From: Reticulascus tulasneorum
Lineage: Eukaryota > Ascomycota > Sordariomycetes > Glomerellales > Reticulascaceae
Length of the DNA: 64,000 nucleotides
Assembly (NCBI GenBank): GCA_001557505.1
Contig: LSAX01000001.1
Coordinates: 1,550,001 to 1,614,000 of the forward strand
Direction of reading: 5' to 3'
The notes beneath the pieces were generated by a model that saw only the letters and a program-made list of their open reading frames with translations, searched no databases and had not been told where the DNA came from. Below are positions 57,787 through 64,000 of the stretch, piece after piece. The position numbers were made by a program, and so were the translations under genes. Positions within the stretch are counted from its first letter, which is position 1. Each line of letters begins with the position of its first letter.

Positions 57787-58556
57787 ATGTTTACCGGCAT
57801 TGTCGAAGACATCGGAGGTAAGTCGTCTCACACCGATCTCTTCTGACTCATTCACTCACTGACCAGACCCTCTCAGTGGTTACCGAACTCAACCAGAATG
57901 ACGAGACAGGCGGCACGTCCCTTACCATCACCCTGCCGGAGGACTCCAAGCTCCTCTCAGACGCAAACCTGGGCGACAGCATCTCCATCAACGGCGTCTG
58001 CCTGACCGTCACCACCTTCACCACCTCCCCGCCGTCCTTCAAAGTCGGCGTCGCTCCCGAGACCCTCCGCATCACCAATCTCGGTTCCCTAATCCAGTCA
58101 TCGCGCGTGAATCTCGAGCGCGCAGTCCGCGCCGACACGCGCATGGGCGGACACTTCGTGCAGGGACATGTAGACACGACGGCCGAGATCCTCGCCGTGA
58201 CGCCGGACGGCAATGCACTCACCTTCCGGTTCAAGCCGCGGGACCAGCAAGTTCTGCGGTACGTGGTGTACAAGGGCTACATCGCGCTGGACGGGACCAG
58301 TCTCACGGTGACCAAGGTGGACGACGCGCAGGGTTGGTGGGAGGTGATGCTGATCAGCTACACGCAGGAGAAGGTGGTCGTTGCGGCGAAGAAGCCCGGC
58401 GAGACGGTCAATGTCGAGGTGGATATGATGGCCAAGTATGCGGAGAAGAGCCTCGCGGGCTACCTGGGTGCTAATGGCGTCGGCGGACCGATTCCACTGT
58501 TGGAAAAAATGGTGGAGAGAATTGTGGCCCAGGGACTGGGCGGGAAGAGCTCTTGA
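57787..58556 (+). CDS. RIB5: Riboflavin synthase
   Basis: Catalyses the last step of riboflavin biosynthesis: dismutation of two 6,7-dimethyl-8-ribityllumazine molecules to riboflavin and a pyrimidinedione. A short first exon (57787-57817, MFTGIVEDIG) and a second (57877-58556) with a 59-nt intron give 236 residues, normal for this homotrimeric enzyme. The duplicated lumazine-binding barrels are visible. Barrel 1 has MFTGIVE, GDSISINGVCLTV and GVAPETLRITNL. Barrel 2 has GGHFVQGHVDTTAEI, YIALDGTSLTV and LISYTQEKV. A C-terminal trimerisation helix (PLLEKMVERIVAQ) follows. It ends 109 bases from the 3' end of the convergent MUS81 gene, so their 3' UTRs probably overlap. Confidence 0.96.
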
Positions 58557-58665
58557 GTGAGTGAGTTCGAGGAACGAATGCGGCACCTGCCAACATGATT
58601 GGATACTACTACAAGATGATATGATGGTTATGAATCTACTACATCTGTCAGTGCAGACGAGGATG

Positions 58666-60423
58666 TCATGCATCGCCCCAAACTTCTGCAATTCTCTGAC
58701 TGACTGCCTTCGCAATCTTCTTCCGCCCGACCAGCTGCGCCATCTGGTTAGCCACCATATCCCGCTTTCTCTTCGTCCCCTGCTCCCCTGAGCCACAATG
58801 CTCGAACGCCTTGACCAGGTCGTACGGTGTCTTCCACCGCTTCTGTATCTCCAGCGCCTTCTCGCCCGTGACGCCCTTCGTGGTCATCAGCATCTTGAGA
58901 TAGACATCCCGAAGCGTCATCGTCTCTGACTTGGACACCAGCGAGGCAAACGCCGGATAGCTGATATAATACCCCACCGACGGCTCTTCCTGCCGTAAAT
59001 GTCTCACCAATGGCAAATAGTTCTGCGTCGTCAGCACCTTTGTGGGTATCACCAGCAGCGGCTTGCTCTCGTACAGCTTCATCAGCATCACTGTCATGCG
59101 CGCTAGGTACCGGATCGTATCGTCCATCTTCTGCGTCTTCTTGAGAAAGTAGCCGTTAACTACCTGCGTCGACGCGATGGCCGACTGTACCGCCTCCTCG
59201 TACTTTTGAAAATGCATCGCGTCCATGGAGATCTCCTCCACGACATAGACGACGTTTTTGATACCAGATTTACGAAGTCGGAACTTTTGCTCGTGGAAGC
59301 GACCGTCTTTTATGCTGCTGACCAGGTCATCGAGTCGTTTTCGCTCGACTATCCAATCCAGAACGACCTCATCCCCTTCCGCGCCGTGGCGGGATAAATG
59401 CTCTGGGTCGTGACATTTGGCCACCCATTGCGCATCACCAAGCTCGAGACTTCGCATTATTGGGCTGACACCTTTCTTCGTGAGCTCTTGCTGCATGTAA
59501 TCTCTGTCTGTTTTCGCTCGGATTTCTCGAACATCTAGTATGAGGTGCACAGTGAACGATCCTGGTGCCAGCCTGATCGGCGTGAAAGCTGGTAGTGCTC
59601 CGTCGCCCGAAATCGCAGGACCATTTGCGACCACATCCTGATAGGCTAGATCGGACTGTTTCCGTGGCTCTATAGGCTCAACTGAGACGGATCTCTCGCG
59701 CGGCCCGCTAGGTGCGGGCATGGATGCTGGTTCCAAACGGCTGGGACCGGAGACCGATTCCGGCCCTGCTATCTGTCCGTTTGTTTCTGTCGTTTTCTTG
59801 ATTCTCTTGGCGACCTCCCAACCTTCATCCGTCAGAGCATACCGCCTCAACGGCCTTCCTCTCTCGAAAACAAGTTCCTTGTCGATCAGTGTCTTCATAG
59901 AATTCCACGCGGTGTAGAACTTGCCGGGATCGCTCGGGGCTGTGAACGACGAGTCGCAATGCTGTTGCGCGACCTCTATGAGTTCCGCTTTTGTCATGCC
60001 CTGCGCTGCGTCTTCGTTCAATGTTGACAGAGCCAGCACCAAGGCATAGGCGCCAGAGCGATAAGCCGGCACATACGCCTTGGCCTTCCTGGCTTTCTTT
60101 GCTGGTGCTGAAGCTCCCTCTCCGTCATCTTCGCCACCTAAGGCTGCAGCCGATCTAGCAGTAGAGGGCCTTGTTGGCATAGGCAAGCCATTGGACTCGC
60201 AATGCTTTTTCAGGCTCTCTGTGAGCCGATCGCATAACTTTGGTCCAAAGCCTTTCAGCTGTTGGAGCTGTGATGGATGCTGGAAGGTTATGGGACACGC
60301 TTTCAGAGACTCGTAAGCATTTTTGTAGGTCTGGACTCCTTTGGAATTTCTCTCTCGGGCAACATCCACCCACTCCTTCACCCAGTCGAGGAGTTGGGGA
60401 TTGGCGAATTCCTCATGTGGCAT
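58666..60423 (-). CDS. MUS81: MUS81 structure-specific endonuclease catalytic subunit
   Basis: MUS81 works with EME1/MMS4 to cleave stalled forks and recombination intermediates in the nucleus. A single exon of 585 residues starts at MPHEEFANPQLLDW; the frame runs 66 codons further upstream, but that part lacks homology-like features and ATG 60423 fits the family N-terminus. Domains in order: an N-terminal helix-hairpin-helix (about 1-90, with LKGFGPKLCDRL), a low-complexity basic link, a winged helix (about 115-210), the XPF-type nuclease (about 285-430), and a C-terminal HhH (about 500-580). Catalytic residues are intact: LDVRE (Asp298), GD at 329-330, and ERKRLDD at 360-366, the ERKxxxD signature. 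KRKR near 551 may be a nuclear signal. Confidence 0.96.
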   Translation of the reverse strand: MPHEEFANPQLLDWVKEWVDVARERNSKGVQTYKNAYESLKACPITFQHPSQLQQLKGFGPKLCDRLTESLKKHCESNGLPMPTRPSTARSAAALGGEDDGEGASAPAKKARKAKAYVPAYRSGAYALVLALSTLNEDAAQGMTKAELIEVAQQHCDSSFTAPSDPGKFYTAWNSMKTLIDKELVFERGRPLRRYALTDEGWEVAKRIKKTTETNGQIAGPESVSGPSRLEPASMPAPSGPRERSVSVEPIEPRKQSDLAYQDVVANGPAISGDGALPAFTPIRLAPGSFTVHLILDVREIRAKTDRDYMQQELTKKGVSPIMRSLELGDAQWVAKCHDPEHLSRHGAEGDEVVLDWIVERKRLDDLVSSIKDGRFHEQKFRLRKSGIKNVVYVVEEISMDAMHFQKYEEAVQSAIASTQVVNGYFLKKTQKMDDTIRYLARMTVMLMKLYESKPLLVIPTKVLTTQNYLPLVRHLRQEEPSVGYYISYPAFASLVSKSETMTLRDVYLKMLMTTKGVTGEKALEIQKRWKTPYDLVKAFEHCGSGEQGTKRKRDMVANQMAQLVGRKKIAKAVSQRIAEVWGDA

Positions 60424-60942
60424 GGCTCGCGGTCTTTCAGGGTTGGTTTTCGGTCCAATGCATCGCTTTATGTCCCATAGGGTCGATTGAACATTGCTGA
60501 TCACGCACTTTTGCAACACAAAGAAGTAGCAAATAGCAAACAGAAAGGGCCTTAGAGAGTCTGGGCCGCTTGATTGTAGATTGTCCCGCCATATTTTGCA
60601 GCATCGCGACGCGACGGACATGTACGCATCACGAAATCACGTGACTCGTATCTTCCATGCGCTAAACCGAAACATATGGACCCCGCAGCCTTCCAATTGC
60701 GTCGACTTGCATCTTGCCTGCATCTCATCACGAGAATCTTGTCTCTGGCGGGGCTTTCGTAATGGCGGGGGGGAAGCCCGAAGGCAATCCAATGGCGGCG
60801 TCCACCCATTTTCCTCCACACCCATTCCTTTCCAGCTATCACATACAGGTTTCGCCCTGAAAACTGACCAAGTCGGTTTCTTCCTCTCAACAACTCTTCT
60901 TTTGCTTCAGTCACCCCTGTTTCCGCATCAATTTCTTCAGGA
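60424..60942. promoter_or_regulatory. Divergent promoter region (MUS81 / AGM1)
   Basis: 519 bases separate the two divergent start codons. Part of it stays open in the MUS81 frame up to 60621, but without family similarity. A GGCGGGGGGGAAG stretch (about 60762-60775) and a CT-rich leader before AGM1 are visible. No specific site was identified. Confidence 0.5.
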
Positions 60943-62613
60943 ATGGATGAGAAGATCATCGCAGCTTCGCAGACGCATCCAATTGTGTCCGGCCAAGTCT
61001 ACAAATATGGGACCGCCGGATTCCGGATGAAGGCTGATCTCCTCGATGGAGTCACCTTCCGAGTCGGTCTGCTGGCAGCTCTCCGCAGCCGGAAACTCGG
61101 TGGCCAGACCATTGGTTTGATGATCACGGCCAGCCACAACCCCGCTATAGACAATGGCATCAAACTTGTCGATCCTATGGGGGACATGCTTGAGCAGGAC
61201 TGGGAGGCACATGCTACCAAGCTGGTCAATTGCTCCAGCGACCAGGAGCTCCTCGACACCTTCAAGGCTCTTGCCACTCAGCTGAAGGTTGACCTCACCG
61301 CTACTGGGCGAGTCATCTACGGCAGGGACACTCGGCCATCCGGACACAAGCTCGTGGTTGCACTCGCGGACTCTCTGGAAGCCACTGGAACCGAATATGT
61401 CGACTACAAGATCCTCACAACTCCTCAACTCCACTACCTGACCCGAAGCATCAATACGGAAGGCACACCTCAGGCATATGGCAAGGTCAGCGAGCTGGGA
61501 TACTACGAGAAGTTCTCCGAGGCTTTCGTAAAAGCCTTGAAGGGCCGAAAGATTGATGGACAATTGATAGTGGACTGCTCGAACGGCGTGGGCGGCCCGA
61601 AGCTCACCGAGTTCCTGAAATATGTGCCCAAGGATGTGACCGGTTTTGATGTGAAGGTCGTGAATGACGACGTTCTTCGCCCTGAAGTGCTGAACCTCGA
61701 TGTAAGTTCTCGTCGCTCATTTTCGAGAATGGTATCATCTGACGTCTGAAAGTGCGGAGCAGATTTCGTGAAGACGAAGCAACGGGCTCCCCCATCCCCG
61801 AAGCCCATTCCTGGCGCTCGATACTGTTCCTTCGATGGTGATGCCGATCGGATAATTTACTACTGGACCGACCCGGAGACTGGTTTTTTCATGTTGGATG
61901 GTGATCGCATATCCTCGTTGGCAGCTTCATTCATTGGTGAACTCGTCAGATCCGCTGATCTCGAAGATGACCTACGAATTGGAGTCGTGCAGACCGCATA
62001 TGCCAATGGGGCCAGCACTGCTTACGTCGAGAAGCACTTGCAGCTGCCGGTTGTTTGCACTCCTACCGGTGTTAAGCATCTGCATCACGCTGCTGCCAAA
62101 TTCGACATTGGCGCCTATTTCGAGGCCAACGGCCACGGCACCGTTCTCTTCAGCTCCGACGCCATGCGTGCCTTCCGGGAAAAGAAACCCCAGTCGCCGG
62201 CACAGAAGGATGCCCTCGACACCTTAACCGCTGTCGGCAACCTAGTCAATCAGACTGTCGGTGATGCGCTCTCGGACATGCTTATGGTGGAGGTGATCCT
62301 TGCCCACAAGGGCTGGACTCTTAAGGACTGGGCCACGACCTACAGCGATCTGCCTAACCGCCTCGTCCGCGTCGAAGTGGCAAACAAAGACTCCTTCCAA
62401 ACCACGGACGCCGAGCGCCGCCTCAGTGAACCCCCAGGAGCGCAGGAAGAGATCGACCAGTGCGTCAGGAAATATACCAAGGCCCGTTCCTTCGCCCGCG
62501 CCAGCGGCACAGAGAACGCTTGCCGCGTCTACGCCGAGGCGGCCACTCGCTCCGAGGCAGACGAGCTCGCCAACAAGGTCGCCCAGATCGTGAAACAGTA
62601 CGGCGGCACGTAG
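60943..62613 (+). CDS. AGM1: Phosphoacetylglucosamine mutase
   Basis: Converts GlcNAc-6-phosphate to GlcNAc-1-phosphate in UDP-GlcNAc synthesis, supplying chitin, N-glycans and GPI anchors. Two exons (60943-61701 and 61753-62613) separated by a 51-nt intron (GTAAGT...CTGAAAG) give 539 residues, typical for eukaryotic PAGM. The alpha-D-phosphohexomutase landmarks are all present: the phosphoserine loop TASHNPAIDNG (Ser64), YGRDTRPSG, the Mg2+-binding loop FDGDADR near 280-286, sugar-binding residues around FEANGHGTVLF, and the C-terminal phosphate-binding RASGTE near 502. The spliced junction reads NLD-CGADFVKTKQ, matching the family. It is divergent from MUS81. The gene is expected to be essential and constitutive. 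Confidence 0.96.
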
Positions 62614-63591
62614 AGCAGTGACCTGCCGGGTGTGTTCACGGCAGGATTGGCTTCCGCAGCGTAACATCATTAGATGAGATCAGGTGGAAAGGGTGGAGAA
62701 AGGCTTAGTAACTTCGGAGGAGCGGGCAGTGTCTATTTTTCTAAAAGTATTTGGCGTTGAAAAGCAGAAAGAATTCGGGTAGGGAAGGGGGATAATAGCC
62801 CAAGAAGGCGAATAAAGACATGAATATGTCGAAACGATTGATATCCCCTCCTTTGACGATGCATAGTGGCTTTCGATAGAATCGAATAGACAGGCATTGG
62901 TAGCTCTGAAGAAATGGCATCCACCCCCATAAATTAACTTAAGCTTCGCATTGACTTATTTGCTGCGACTCGAAATCATGAACACAAGAGATTCACTTCC
63001 TTCAGATTGATAATCATGCGTTGAGGATAGGTTTGACTAGTCGTCTCATTCATTCTGCTAAGCTTCATACACTATCTACAAAACAGCCCACTTCTTTTCC
63101 GTGCTCCCTCCCAGAGACCAGCCAATACTTATACAGTCGCATTAGACAGCAGGTTTTAGTATATACTAATGTAAGAAGGAACATCCAACAGACAAAAACA
63201 TTAAACACTGTTTTGTGTTCGGTATATCGTGCCTCCCATGGACGAGGACGCCGGAGGTCTGGCAATCCGCCAAAGACCTCGAATATGTGTGGGACGCCCG
63301 CAAAATATGCCCCCGTACAACATGAAAATCTAAACAAAAACAAAAAAACACCGACGGTCCCTAGACGCGCCTTTCCCAATGCTGGTGATATGCTGAAATG
63401 CTAGTTGCAACACCGGAAACCCAGTGCGCAGTTTAAAAACGGCCGTGCCATAGCTGGTTGCTCGTGGAGGGGATGTCCTGGCCGAGAGCAATAAGCCTGA
63501 AACCCACCGCTCGGCGTTCCGGGTCGAGCTGAATTATGCAGCGGCCCTAAAAGCCCCTCTACCCAAAGTGTGGTCGGGCCACAGGAAACAT
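62614..63591. other. Convergent intergenic region (AGM1 / coiled-coil gene)
   Basis: Nearly 1 kb of AT-richer 3' flanking DNA, including an A-rich stretch (63325-63350) near the end of the minus-strand gene. No gene or repeat of note. Confidence 0.55.
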
Positions 63592-64000
63592 TTATACGCT
63601 GCCGCTCAGCGTCTTAAAGCGCTCCTCGAAGGTCTTAACTCTCTCGTCCTCGATCACTTTCTGCAGCCGGCGTGTCTCCCGGACAGCTGTCTCTCGCTCC
63701 TCCTGCAAGGTAAAGACCTCGATCTGGGCGGCGCTCATCCTAGCAACGACGTCTTGCATCTGAGAGTCGGCCTCTGTGAGGGACTTTTCGAGCTCCTCGA
63801 CCTTAGTGCGAAGCGATACGATTTGAGCCTCTTCTTCGATGCTCTTCTGGGCTGCCAGACGAGGCGAGCGGGGAAAGAGGGGGGATGCCATCGGGCTGAG
63901 GCTAGATTTGCGGGGAGACATCAGGCCACCAAGTGCTGGGGAGGTGTTTGCTCGGCGTAGCTGAGTGTTATGCGCCTCCTTGAGCGCAGTGAGCTGCTCT
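63592..64000 (-). CDS. C-terminal end of a coiled-coil protein, partial
   Basis: The minus-strand frame is open to the window edge, so the start and most of the protein lie beyond 64000; 135 residues are visible. They begin in a helix (EQLTALKEAHNTQLRR), pass through a Ser/Pro-rich linker with several SP sites (SPALGG, MSPRKSSLSPM, FPRSPR), and end in about 75 residues of heptad-type coiled coil (IVSLRTKVEELEKSLTEA ... TRRLQKVIEDERVKTFEERF) before the stop. The SPxK-rich linker between coils suggests a phosphorylated cytoskeletal or motor-associated protein; a kinesin tail would fit, but nothing visible is diagnostic. Confidence 0.75.
   Translation of the reverse strand, partial: EQLTALKEAHNTQLRRANTSPALGGLMSPRKSSLSPMASPLFPRSPRLAAQKSIEEEAQIVSLRTKVEELEKSLTEADSQMQDVVARMSAAQIEVFTLQEERETAVRETRRLQKVIEDERVKTFEERFKTLSGSV

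Noticed and set aside
60424..60621. 66-codon N-terminal extension of MUS81
   Set aside because: The frame is open, but the extension is hydrophobic and unlike MUS81 N-termini; ATG 60423 matches the family start.

Overview
The window is nuclear DNA of a filamentous ascomycete (Pezizomycotina; probably Sordariomycetes, an inference from gene style only). The evidence is many short GT-AG introns (about 47-270 nt, usually 50-70) with CTAAC/CTAAT-like branch sites, CT-rich leaders, and typical fungal families: Crz1, a Zn(II)2Cys6 regulator, a CFEM protein, a Git3-type GPCR and a PER1-like protein. No bacterial-style operons, CRISPR arrays or intact transposons were seen. All splice models here were built by eye from splice motifs and reading phase.

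Layout. 1-5.1 kb: the 3' part of the calcineurin-responsive factor crz1, an MDR-family enoyl/quinone reductase, and a DUF7053 protein on the minus strand. 5.1-9.75 kb: a long non-coding stretch ending in a pyrimidine-rich leader. 9.75-17.25 kb: one very large gene for a roughly 2,300-2,400-residue low-complexity protein built from about 30 Lys-rich/Trp/acidic modules, followed by an Arg/Glu-rich coiled-coil tail. 17.25-22.4 kb: non-coding. 22.4-27.4 kb: an eight-exon Zn2Cys6 transcription factor and a GPI-type CFEM protein. 27.4-44.2 kb: a gene desert rich in microsatellites and homopolymers. Inside it I find one convincing hidden gene of 54 codons (37,644-37,808) and one speculative spliced mini-gene (27,778-28,015).

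44.2-64 kb is gene-dense: a GPCR, an intron-containing tRNA-Gly(CCC) candidate on the minus strand, an MFS transporter, a secreted GH5 mannanase-like enzyme (-), PER1 (GPI remodelling), an ATG33-like membrane protein (-), a peroxisomal 2,4-dienoyl-CoA reductase with a C-terminal AKL, riboflavin synthase, MUS81 (-), phosphoacetylglucosamine mutase, and the C-terminal end of a coiled-coil protein (-). Several are divergent pairs sharing 0.5-1 kb promoters (GH5/PER1, ATG33-like/dienoyl reductase, MUS81/AGM1).

The genes do not form one pathway. Loose themes are cell wall and GPI biology (AGM1 makes the UDP-GlcNAc precursor, PER1 remodels GPI anchors, CFEM is a likely GPI client) and signalling (Crz1, GPCR). 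I do not see a clear new multi-gene system. The most unusual objects are the giant repeat protein with its near-identical 66-bp tandem repeats and ambiguous first exon, the tiny Cys-containing protein in the desert, and the long gene-free intervals themselves.
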